DNA of 49,104 bases from JAAYAN01 sp964437215 (GTDB lineage: Bacteria; Bacteroidota; Ignavibacteria; Ignavibacteriales; Melioribacteraceae), in NCBI GenBank assembly GCA_964437215.1, contig CAYTFZ010000009.1, positions 1 to 49,104 on the forward strand. The letters run 5' to 3'. A program made the position numbers and the translations under genes. Position 1 is the first letter of the stretch. Every line of letters begins with the position of its first letter. Positions 25,884 to 33,274 of the stretch are shown here, piece by piece. A model generated the notes under the pieces. It ran no database searches and was not told the DNA's origin. It was given only the letters and a program-made list of their open reading frames with translations.

Positions 25884-26916
25884 TTTTCTGAAAATATTAC
25901 TTTCACCCTTTGTTTTAATCTATTTTGCAGTAATAGGTTTTCGCAATTTTTTGTTTAACAGGGGAATTTTTAAATCCGAAACAACAGGATGCAAGGTTAT
26001 TTCTGTAGGAAATATAACTGTAGGCGGTTCAGGTAAAACTCCTGCAGTTATTATGATTAGCAAGATTTTGAAAGACGCCGGGATAAAAAGCGGAATTTTA
26101 AGCCGCGGTTACGGAAGAAACACTAAAGGTTTTTTACTTGTTTCGGACGGAGAAAAAATGCTTGCCGAAGTTGACGAATGCGGAGACGAGATATATTTTG
26201 CTTCGATGGAATGTAAAGTTGCAGCGGCAGTTTGCGAAAAAAGAACTGAAGGCGCGAAAAAATTAAATAAACTATATGCGCTCGAAACTATTGTTTTAGA
26301 TGATGCGTTTCAGCATAGGTGGATACATAGGGATTTAGATATTTTAATTTTTGATCAAAGATTTTTGCTGGATACAAACACAATTGATCAGAATCTTCTG
26401 CCGCTTGGAGTTATGCGGGAACCCTTCAGTTCGGTTAAACGAGCAGACGTAATAATAGTTAACCATAAGTTCGATGAAAAATACGAATTACCTGAAAATA
26501 TAAACAAGTATTTTAAAGGAAAAAATATTTTTTATGGATATTATACAACAGCAGGATTTTATGATGTTAAAAACCACGAGTTTTTCAGTTTAAATGATTT
26601 TGCTGGGCAAAAAAGTCTTGTTGTAAGCGGAATTGCTAATCCAGTTTCTTTTTTAAGCATCCTCGAAAAAAATAAGATTAATGCAGACAACCAGCTTATT
26701 TTTCAAGATCATAAAAACTATTCGCTGAAAGAAGTCCAGCTGATACGTAAAAAGTTTTACGATACAAATGCTAACTCAGTTATTACTACTCAAAAAGATG
26801 CTGTTAAATTAAAAAATTATGCTAAAGAGCTTGACGATATTGATATTTATTACTTAAAAATAGATTTAATTATTGAAAACAGTGAAAAATTAACTAAAAT
26901 AGTATTAAGCAAATAA
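25876..26916 (+). CDS. lpxK: Tetraacyldisaccharide 4'-kinase, probable CTG start
   Basis: Phosphorylates the 4' position of the lipid A disaccharide. Signature GNITVGGSGKTP (45-56 in this numbering) is the LpxK P-loop; LDDAFQHRWIHRDLDI follows, as does TTQKDAVKL near the C-terminus. The first ATG/GTG/TTG-type start (TTG 25951) would remove the N-terminal membrane helix that LpxK needs. The same frame is open back to 25858 and encodes NNFLKILLSPFVLIYF then AVIGFRNFLFNRG, which matches the LpxK N-terminus. The only near-start codons there are CTG at 25876 and 25888. AGGAAG (25861-25866) lies nine bases before CTG 25876, so I start there (346 residues), overlapping the DUF374 gene by 8 bp. The function is sure; the start is inferred. 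Confidence 0.85.
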   Translation: MNNFLKILLSPFVLIYFAVIGFRNFLFNRGIFKSETTGCKVISVGNITVGGSGKTPAVIMISKILKDAGIKSGILSRGYGRNTKGFLLVSDGEKMLAEVDECGDEIYFASMECKVAAAVCEKRTEGAKKLNKLYALETIVLDDAFQHRWIHRDLDILIFDQRFLLDTNTIDQNLLPLGVMREPFSSVKRADVIIVNHKFDEKYELPENINKYFKGKNIFYGYYTTAGFYDVKNHEFFSLNDFAGQKSLVVSGIANPVSFLSILEKNKINADNQLIFQDHKNYSLKEVQLIRKKFYDTNANSVITTQKDAVKLKNYAKELDDIDIYYLKIDLIIENSEKLTKIVLSK

Positions 26917-26940
26917 ACTAAATAAAGGGAGGACTTATTA

Positions 26941-29718
26941 ATGGCTAAGAATAAGATCAAATATGTTTACTATTTCGGCGGGAAAAAAGCCGAAGGGAAA
27001 GCAGATATGAAGAATCTTCTGGGAGGTAAAGGGGCAAATCTTGCTGAAATGGTAAATCTTGGATTACCGGTTCCTGCCGGGTTAACAATTACTACAGAAT
27101 GTTGTACAGCTTATTATGCAAATAACCACGAATTGCCAAAAACTTTAGCTGATGAAGTTTGGGCAGGAATGAAAAAAGTTGAAACAGAAATGGGAATGAA
27201 ATACGGCGATGCTAAAAATCCTCTTTTACTCTCCTGCCGGTCAGGCGCAAGAAGTTCAATGCCCGGAATGATGGACACAGTTCTTAACGTAGGTCTTTGC
27301 ACTGATACAATTCCCGGTCTTATTAAAAAAACTAATAATCCTCGTTTTGTTTGGGATTCTTACAGGCGTTTAATTATGATGTACGCAGATGTTGTTATGG
27401 ATAAAGCTGAAGGGCTCGATATAAATATCCGTAAAAAACTTGATGATATGCTTGACAGCTACAAAAAAGATAAAAAAGTTGAGCAGGATACAGATCTTAC
27501 TGCTGATGATTTAAAACAATTGGCAGATGATTTTAAGAAAACAATAAAGAAAGAAATCGGTAAAGAATTTCCGGATGACGCAAAAGAACAATTGTTTGGC
27601 GGAATAAAAGCTGTATTCAAAAGCTGGAACGGGAAAAAAGCTGTTGCATACCGCCGCATTGAAGGAATTCCTGATAATTGGGGAACTGCAGTAAATGTTC
27701 AGGCAATGGTATTTGGAAATATGGGTGATTCATCTGCAACAGGCGTTGCATTTACGCGTAATCCTGCAACAGGAGAAAATATCTTCTATGGCGAATGGTT
27801 AATAAACGCACAAGGTGAAGATGTTGTGGCTGGTATCCGTACTCCTAATCCGTTAAATAACGACACAAAAAATGAACAGAACAAGCATTTGAAAAGTATG
27901 CAGGAACAAATGCCTAAAACTTATAAAGAGTTGGAAAAAATCCGTAACATACTCGAAAAAAATTACAGAGACATGCTCGATATTGAATTTACAATTCAGG
28001 AAGGCAAATTGTACATGCTTCAGTGCCGCACAGGTAAACGTACCGGAACAGCAGCTTTGAATATGGCTATGGATATGTTAAAAGAAAAACTTATTGATGA
28101 AAAAACTGCAGTTATGCGCGTAGAACCGGCACAGCTTGATGAATTGTTACATAAAATTTGCGATCCGGCAGAAGAAAAGAAAGTTCCTGTATTGGTAAAA
28201 GGTTTGCCAGCAGGTCCTGGCGCTGCAGTGGGACAACTTGTTTTCACCGCTGAAGATGCTGTTGCATGGGAACGCCAAGGAAAAACCGTAATTCTTATCC
28301 GCGAAGAAACTAACCCCGAAGATGTTGAAGGAATGCGTGCTGCAGCAGGAATTCTTACTGCTCGCGGCGGAATGACTTCTCATGCAGCGCTTGTTGCGCG
28401 CGGCTGGGGGAAATGCTGTATTGTAGGAGCCGGAAAATTGCATGTTAATCCCGCTACAAAATCAGCAAAAGTTGAAGGAACTAACATTGTTTTAAAAGAA
28501 GGAGATGTTGTAACCTTAAATGGAACAAAAGGCCACGTATATCAGAAAGCTTTAAAACTAATGGACGCATCCGAAAATCCTCGTTTCAAACAGTTTATGA
28601 AAATGGTCGATTCTTTCCGTACAATGGGGGTTCGTACAAATGCAGAAACACCTGAAGATGCAAAAATCGCACGCGATTTCGGAGCAGAAGGAATAGGACT
28701 TTTCAGAACCGAACATATGTTTTACGGAACAGGATCCGAAAAACCTTTGCTGGCGCTTCGCAAGATGATTCTCAGCAATACACAGGCTGAAAGGGTTATT
28801 GCACTAAACGAATTATATCCTTACATGAAAAAAGATATTAAAGCAACTTTATTGGCAATGGATAATTTACCTGTAACTTTCCGTCTGCTCGATCCTCCTT
28901 TGCATGAATTTGTTCCGCAAAGTAAAGATAAGCAAGCTGAATTGGCAAAAGAGTTAAAAATTAAAGTTGCTGATGTTGCAAAACGCGGCGAAGCTTTACA
29001 CGAAAATAACCCTATGATGGGTCATCGCGGAGTTCGTTTAAGTATTACATATCCCGAGGTTTCAGAAATTCAGTTCCGGGCAATTTTTGAATCAACTCTG
29101 GAATTATTAAAAGAAGGTCATCACCCAAAACCTGAAATTATGATTCCAGTAACTTGTGAAGCGGCTGAATTGGATGTTACAAAAGTAATTGCTGATAAAG
29201 TATATGATGAAGTATGTAAAAAATTCAAAGTTAAATCGATTAACTATCTCTACGGTACAATGATCGAAATTCCCCGCGCTTGTTTGCTAAGCGAAAGAAT
29301 GGCAAAAACTGCACAGTTTTTCTCCTTCGGAACAAACGACTTAACACAAATGACCTTCGGTTTCAGTCGTGATGATATAGGCGGCTTTATGAATGAGTAT
29401 CTCGATCAGAAGATTTTAACTTCCGATCCTTTCCAGACGATTGATCAGGATGGTGTTGGACAGTTAATTGAAATGGCAGTTAAGGATGGACGCAAGACAC
29501 GTTCGGATTTAAAAGTTGGAATCTGCGGAGAGCAAGGCGGAGATCCTGCTTCTGTTGAATTCTGTTATAAACTCGGATTAAATTATGTAAGCTGCTCGCC
29601 TTTCCGTGTTCCTATAGCAAAACTTTCAGCAGCCCGTGCAGCAATTATGGATACTAAAACTAATGCAAAAAAAGTATCTAAAAAGGAAGTAAAGAAAACT
29701 ACAAAGAAAAAGAAATAA
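26941..29718 (+). CDS. ppdK: Pyruvate, phosphate dikinase
   Basis: Interconverts pyruvate, ATP and Pi with PEP, AMP and PPi; used in glycolysis or gluconeogenesis. The 925 residues align along the length of bacterial PPDK (about 875). GGKGANLAEM (28-37) opens the ATP-grasp domain, GGMTSHAALVARG carries the phosphoryl-carrier His481, and GICGEQGGDP carries the catalytic Cys862 of the PEP/pyruvate barrel. A Lys-rich tail of about 20 residues after AARAAIMDTKT is extra. The ribosome site is very strong (GGGAGG, 26927-26932, eight bases before ATG). It is followed by its own terminator, so it is probably a highly expressed, separately controlled gene. Confidence 0.97.
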   Translation: MAKNKIKYVYYFGGKKAEGKADMKNLLGGKGANLAEMVNLGLPVPAGLTITTECCTAYYANNHELPKTLADEVWAGMKKVETEMGMKYGDAKNPLLLSCRSGARSSMPGMMDTVLNVGLCTDTIPGLIKKTNNPRFVWDSYRRLIMMYADVVMDKAEGLDINIRKKLDDMLDSYKKDKKVEQDTDLTADDLKQLADDFKKTIKKEIGKEFPDDAKEQLFGGIKAVFKSWNGKKAVAYRRIEGIPDNWGTAVNVQAMVFGNMGDSSATGVAFTRNPATGENIFYGEWLINAQGEDVVAGIRTPNPLNNDTKNEQNKHLKSMQEQMPKTYKELEKIRNILEKNYRDMLDIEFTIQEGKLYMLQCRTGKRTGTAALNMAMDMLKEKLIDEKTAVMRVEPAQLDELLHKICDPAEEKKVPVLVKGLPAGPGAAVGQLVFTAEDAVAWERQGKTVILIREETNPEDVEGMRAAAGILTARGGMTSHAALVARGWGKCCIVGAGKLHVNPATKSAKVEGTNIVLKEGDVVTLNGTKGHVYQKALKLMDASENPRFKQFMKMVDSFRTMGVRTNAETPEDAKIARDFGAEGIGLFRTEHMFYGTGSEKPLLALRKMILSNTQAERVIALNELYPYMKKDIKATLLAMDNLPVTFRLLDPPLHEFVPQSKDKQAELAKELKIKVADVAKRGEALHENNPMMGHRGVRLSITYPEVSEIQFRAIFESTLELLKEGHHPKPEIMIPVTCEAAELDVTKVIADKVYDEVCKKFKVKSINYLYGTMIEIPRACLLSERMAKTAQFFSFGTNDLTQMTFGFSRDDIGGFMNEYLDQKILTSDPFQTIDQDGVGQLIEMAVKDGRKTRSDLKVGICGEQGGDPASVEFCYKLGLNYVSCSPFRVPIAKLSAARAAIMDTKTNAKKVSKKEVKKTTKKKK

Positions 29719-29730
29719 GCATCGGTTAAC

Positions 29731-29757
29731 GCCCGGGAATTGCTCCCGGGCAGTTTT
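29731..29757 (+). terminator. Intrinsic terminator after ppdK
   Basis: Perfect 8-bp G+C-rich stem GCCCGGGA (29731-29738) / TCCCGGGC (29744-29751) with a 5-nt loop, then AGTTTT. The T run is short but the stem is very stable. It lies 12 nt after the ppdK stop and ends at a candidate queA promoter. Confidence 0.8.
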
Positions 29758-29764
29758 AACTTTG
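29757..29764 (+). promoter_or_regulatory. Candidate -7 element (TAACTTTG) for queA
   Basis: Exact TAnnTTTG match just after the ppdK terminator and 22 nt before the queA ATG. The leader would hold the AGGAG site at 29777-29781. No TTG sits at the usual -33 distance. The order terminator, -7, ribosome site and start codon makes this the best placed of the short -7 matches. Confidence 0.4.
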
Positions 29765-29786
29765 CATAGACGAAACAGGAGTGTAA

Positions 29787-30824
29787 ATGAAACTATCAGA
29801 TTTCAGTTATAATCTGGGCAAGACCCAAATAGCAAAATTCCCAGTCAGTCCAAGGGATAGCGCGCTTATGATGGTTCTTAACAGAGCAGATAATACGATT
29901 GAACATAAAGTTTTTTCGGATATTGTTGATTATATGAATAAGGGCGATGTTCTTGTTGTTAATAAAACTAAAGTTATGCAGGCGCGGCTTTATGGTTCGA
30001 AGGAAAGAACAAATGCAAAGATAGAAGTATTTGTTCTGCGCGAATTAAATAAAGAAGAGAATATCTGGGATGTCATTGTAGATCCGGCTCGTAAAGTAAG
30101 AATAGGAAACAGAATATATTTCAACGATAATCTTTGGTGCGAAGTAATTGATAATACTACAAGCCGCGGACGCACAGTAAGGTTTAATAACGATTCCAAA
30201 GATATTTTTGATGCCATTGAAAAAATAGGACTTACTCCTCTGCCCCCATATATTAAACGCGAAGCCGTTCCTGAAGATAAAGAAAACTATCAAACGGTTT
30301 TTGCCCAAGTGGATGGAAGTGTTGCCGCACCTACAGCCGGTCTGCATTTTACAAATGAATTGGTTGAAAAAATCAAGAAAAAAGGCATTAAAATTGTCCC
30401 GGTTATTCTTCACATCGGACTCGGAACTTTTCGCTCGGTTGAAGTAGAAGATTTAACCAAGCACAAGATGGATTCAGAATATTTTGAAATTCCACAAGAA
30501 TCTGCAGAAATTATAAATAATGCAATAAATTCGAAAAAGAATATTTTTGTTACCGGAACAAGTGCCACCCGCGCGCTTGAAAGCAGCGTTACTGCCGATG
30601 GATTGGTTAAAGCAAATTATGGATGGACTGATAAATTTATTTTTCCGCCATACGATTTTAAAATAACAAAAAAACTGATTACTAATTTTCATATGCCTGA
30701 ATCTACTTTATTAATGCTTGTTGCTGCGTTTGCAGATTACGACTTTATGATGAAAGCATATAAAAAAGCCTTGAAAGAAAAATACCGCTTTTTAAGTTAC
30801 GGCGATGCAATGTTGATTTTATAA
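29787..30824 (+). CDS. queA: S-adenosylmethionine:tRNA ribosyltransferase-isomerase
   Basis: Transfers the ribosyl part of SAM onto preQ1 in tRNA, forming epoxyqueuosine. The 345 residues are normal in length and carry the family hallmarks: MKLSDFSYNL at the start, VNKTKVMQARLYG, the PLPPYIKR region, VDGSVAAPTAGLHFT, HIGLGTFRSV and NFHMPESTLLMLV. AGGAG lies five bases before the ATG. It heads a tight run with ispD (3-nt gap). Other queuosine genes are not in the window. Confidence 0.97.
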   Translation: MKLSDFSYNLGKTQIAKFPVSPRDSALMMVLNRADNTIEHKVFSDIVDYMNKGDVLVVNKTKVMQARLYGSKERTNAKIEVFVLRELNKEENIWDVIVDPARKVRIGNRIYFNDNLWCEVIDNTTSRGRTVRFNNDSKDIFDAIEKIGLTPLPPYIKREAVPEDKENYQTVFAQVDGSVAAPTAGLHFTNELVEKIKKKGIKIVPVILHIGLGTFRSVEVEDLTKHKMDSEYFEIPQESAEIINNAINSKKNIFVTGTSATRALESSVTADGLVKANYGWTDKFIFPPYDFKITKKLITNFHMPESTLLMLVAAFADYDFMMKAYKKALKEKYRFLSYGDAMLIL

Positions 30825-30827
30825 ACT

Positions 30828-31511
30828 ATGAAACGATTTGTGATTATTCCTTCTGGAGGGTCAGGGAAGAGATTAAATGCTTCCCTGCCCAAACAGTACA
30901 TAAAATTTAACGGAAAAGAACTTTTTGTTTATACCATTGAAAAGTTTCAGAACAGCTCCCTTACCGATATTATTATCATTGCTGCACAGCCTGAATATTT
31001 CGGGTTGATAAATGACTGTATTAAAAAATATAAGCTTTCCAAGGTTTTAAAAGTTGTTGAAGGCGGAAAAGAAAGACAGGATTCTGTTTATAATGCCCTT
31101 CTCAGCTGCAGCGCAGAAGCAAATGACATTATTGCCGTACACGATGCCGCACGTCCGCTAATTTCATCAAAGCTGATAGATGAAGCTTTAAAACAAGCAG
31201 AAATTTTCGATAGTATTGTGGTAGCAATAAAAGCAAAAGATACCCTTTTAAAGGGAAATGATTTTGTTAAAAGTTATATTGAAAGAGAAGAAATTTACTA
31301 CGTCCAAACTCCTCAAATCTTTAGGGCTGGTATTCTTCTTGATTCAATGCAAAAAGCTTATAATGAAAATTTTTACGGAACTGACGAATCGATGCTTGTA
31401 AAAAAAGCAGGTTATAAAATAAAAATTGTTGAAGGATCTTCGCTGAATATTAAAGTAACCACTCAGTCCGATCTCGATTTTTTTTCGGCTCTGTGTTCTC
31501 AGTCAAAATAA
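30828..31511 (+). CDS. ispD: 2-C-methyl-D-erythritol 4-phosphate cytidylyltransferase
   Basis: MEP-pathway enzyme for isoprenoid precursors. The 227 residues start MKRFVIIPSGGSGKRL, the nucleotide-binding loop with Lys14, followed by LPKQYIKFNGK with the second conserved Lys22. VEGGKERQDSVYNAL and AVHDAARPLIS are the ribose/CTP-binding stretches, and YYVQTPQIF completes the family pattern. It follows queA by 3 nt. IspF, often paired with it, is not here. Confidence 0.95.
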   Translation: MKRFVIIPSGGSGKRLNASLPKQYIKFNGKELFVYTIEKFQNSSLTDIIIIAAQPEYFGLINDCIKKYKLSKVLKVVEGGKERQDSVYNALLSCSAEANDIIAVHDAARPLISSKLIDEALKQAEIFDSIVVAIKAKDTLLKGNDFVKSYIEREEIYYVQTPQIFRAGILLDSMQKAYNENFYGTDESMLVKKAGYKIKIVEGSSLNIKVTTQSDLDFFSALCSQSK

Positions 31512-31516
31512 TTTCA

Positions 31517-31547
31517 TTGTAAATTTTTTTCAAATTGTATAAGTTTC
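31517..31547 (+). promoter_or_regulatory. Candidate promoter between ispD and plsY
   Basis: TTG (31517-31519) and TAAGTTTC (31540-31547) are 20 nt apart, one base from the TTTG/TAnnTTTG pattern. They lie in the 52-nt gap before plsY. The leader would be only about 10 nt long with GGAG at its 5' end, which is short. Read-through from queA-ispD is equally possible. Confidence 0.3.
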
Positions 31548-31563
31548 GTAACGGAGATTTACT

Positions 31564-32229
31564 ATGTATATATTTGGTTTAATAATTCTTTTATCGTATC
31601 TTGTAGGTTCTATTCCAACAAGCATAATTATCAGCAAACTTGTTAAAGGCATCGATATCCGCAAACACGGAAGCGGTAATGCCGGCGGAACTAATGTTTT
31701 CAGAGTAATCGGCTGGAAATACGGATTGCTTGTTATTCTTCTGGATGCATTAAAAGGAGCTTTTGCAGTAATTGTAATTGCCAGACTTCATTACGGCAAT
31801 ATTCCGTTTAATAATATGACACCGTTTGATGATTTCACGCTGATTCAGATTGTTGCCGGTATTTTTGCTGTTATCGGACATATATGGACTATTTTTGCAG
31901 GTTTTAAAGGCGGCAAAGGCATTGCTACAGGGTTAGGATTTCTTATAACAATTATCACTATCGATATGCTGTTAGCTGTTGCGGTTTTTGCTATTGTTGT
32001 GCTGATTTCGCGCTACATTTCGCTTGGATCCATACTTGCAACACTTTCAATTCCCCTTATTATGATAATACGCGAAAATGTTTTTAATGTTGATATCTTT
32101 GGCTATCATACTGTTCTTCCTTTCAGTATTCTAATTGCATTATTAATTGTTTATACTCACAGAGCTAATATTAAAAGACTTTTAGAAGGCAGCGAGAATA
32201 AAATTTCTCTTTCCAGAAAAAAATCCTGA
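31564..32229 (+). CDS. plsY: Acyl-phosphate:glycerol-3-phosphate acyltransferase
   Basis: Inner-membrane enzyme that makes lysophosphatidate from acyl-phosphate and glycerol-3-phosphate, the first committed step of phospholipid synthesis. The 221 residues have the PlsY signatures YLVGSIPTS (12-20), IRKHGSGNAGGTN (32-44), GHIWTIFAGFKGGKGIAT and a late HRANIKRLLEG. Five or more TM helices. GGAG lies seven bases before ATG. It is followed 3 nt later by gpsA, which makes its substrate. Confidence 0.96.
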   Translation: MYIFGLIILLSYLVGSIPTSIIISKLVKGIDIRKHGSGNAGGTNVFRVIGWKYGLLVILLDALKGAFAVIVIARLHYGNIPFNNMTPFDDFTLIQIVAGIFAVIGHIWTIFAGFKGGKGIATGLGFLITIITIDMLLAVAVFAIVVLISRYISLGSILATLSIPLIMIIRENVFNVDIFGYHTVLPFSILIALLIVYTHRANIKRLLEGSENKISLSRKKS

Positions 32230-32232
32230 CAA

Positions 32233-33231
32233 ATGAATATTTCAGTTATAGGCGCAGGCGGGTGGGGTACAACACTCGCCATATTACTTTATTATAACGG
32301 ACACAATGTTACATTGTGGGAATTTGATCCGGAATACGCCGAATTAATTTCAAGAACCCGCTGTAACGACACATTTCTGCCGGGTGTAAAGATTCCCGAA
32401 GAAATACTGATTACAAATTCTTTAACCAATGCATGCGAAAAACAGCAAATGATTGTTCTTGCTGTTCCATCCCAGTTTATGCGTAAGGTTATTCAGAAAA
32501 TTAAATTGCTTGATATAAGCGACACAATTCTTGTGAGCGTTTCGAAAGGAATTGAAACGGGAACCTTAATGACAATTTCGCAAATTATTAAGGATGAGAT
32601 GCCCGAACTTCCGGAAAAGTATATTGCCGTAATATCTGGACCTAGTCATGCTGAAGAAGTAAGCCGGAAAATACCAACAACTGTTGTAGCGGCATCTTAT
32701 GATGCTTTTACCTGCCAGGAAGTTCAGGTTGCATTCAGTACCTCATATTTCCGTGTTTATTCCTCATCCGATATTTACGGGGTTGAATTAGGCGGTTCAT
32801 TAAAAAATGTGATTGCTATCGGAGCCGGAATCATTGACGGAGCTGGTTTTGGCGATAATACAAAAGCTGCAATTATGACAAGAGGCGTTGCTGAACTTTC
32901 TCGTCTGGGAACAGCTTTGGGAACTGATCCAAGAACCTTTACAGGGCTTTCGGGAATGGGTGATCTTATTGTTACCTGCGGAAGCAAACACAGCCGTAAC
33001 AGATATGTCGGTGAACAGATTGGAAAAGGCTTAAAATTACCGGAAGTCCTTAAATCGATGAAAATGGTTGCTGAAGGTGTTGAAACCTGCAGAGCCGTAC
33101 ATCAATTATCATTGAAATATAACATCGAACTTCCAATTGCTTCGGCTGTTTATTCAATACTTTTTGAGGATAAAGATCCAATTAAAGCCACTTTCGAATT
33201 AATGACCCGCGAAATCAAATCGGAATACTGA
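32233..33231 (+). CDS. gpsA: NAD(P)-dependent glycerol-3-phosphate dehydrogenase
   Basis: Reduces dihydroxyacetone phosphate to sn-glycerol-3-phosphate. The 332 residues begin with the Rossmann motif ISVIGAGGWGTTLA (3-16). VSVSKGIE, SGPSHAEEV and GGSLKNVIAIGAG carry the conserved Lys residues of the active site; KHSRNRYVGEQIGKG is the substrate-binding stretch. Tightly linked to plsY, giving a two-gene module that makes and acylates glycerol-3-phosphate. Confidence 0.97.
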   Translation: MNISVIGAGGWGTTLAILLYYNGHNVTLWEFDPEYAELISRTRCNDTFLPGVKIPEEILITNSLTNACEKQQMIVLAVPSQFMRKVIQKIKLLDISDTILVSVSKGIETGTLMTISQIIKDEMPELPEKYIAVISGPSHAEEVSRKIPTTVVAASYDAFTCQEVQVAFSTSYFRVYSSSDIYGVELGGSLKNVIAIGAGIIDGAGFGDNTKAAIMTRGVAELSRLGTALGTDPRTFTGLSGMGDLIVTCGSKHSRNRYVGEQIGKGLKLPEVLKSMKMVAEGVETCRAVHQLSLKYNIELPIASAVYSILFEDKDPIKATFELMTREIKSEY

Positions 33232-33262
33232 CCCGACATTATTATTTTCTGCTTAATTTTAA

Positions 33263-33270
33263 TATATTTG
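33263..33270 (+). promoter_or_regulatory. Candidate -7 element (TATATTTG) abutting the recG start
   Basis: Exact TAnnTTTG match ending 4 nt before the recG ATG. If used, transcription would begin at or next to the A of the start codon, giving a leaderless mRNA. No ribosome site is visible before this ATG, which fits. No good -33 TTG is seen. Confidence 0.3.
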
Positions 33271-33274
33271 ATTC

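Noticed and set aside
30045..30413. Open frame on the minus strand inside queA
   Set aside because: Antisense to a highly conserved gene with no ribosome site or recognisable domain; a shadow of queA codon bias.
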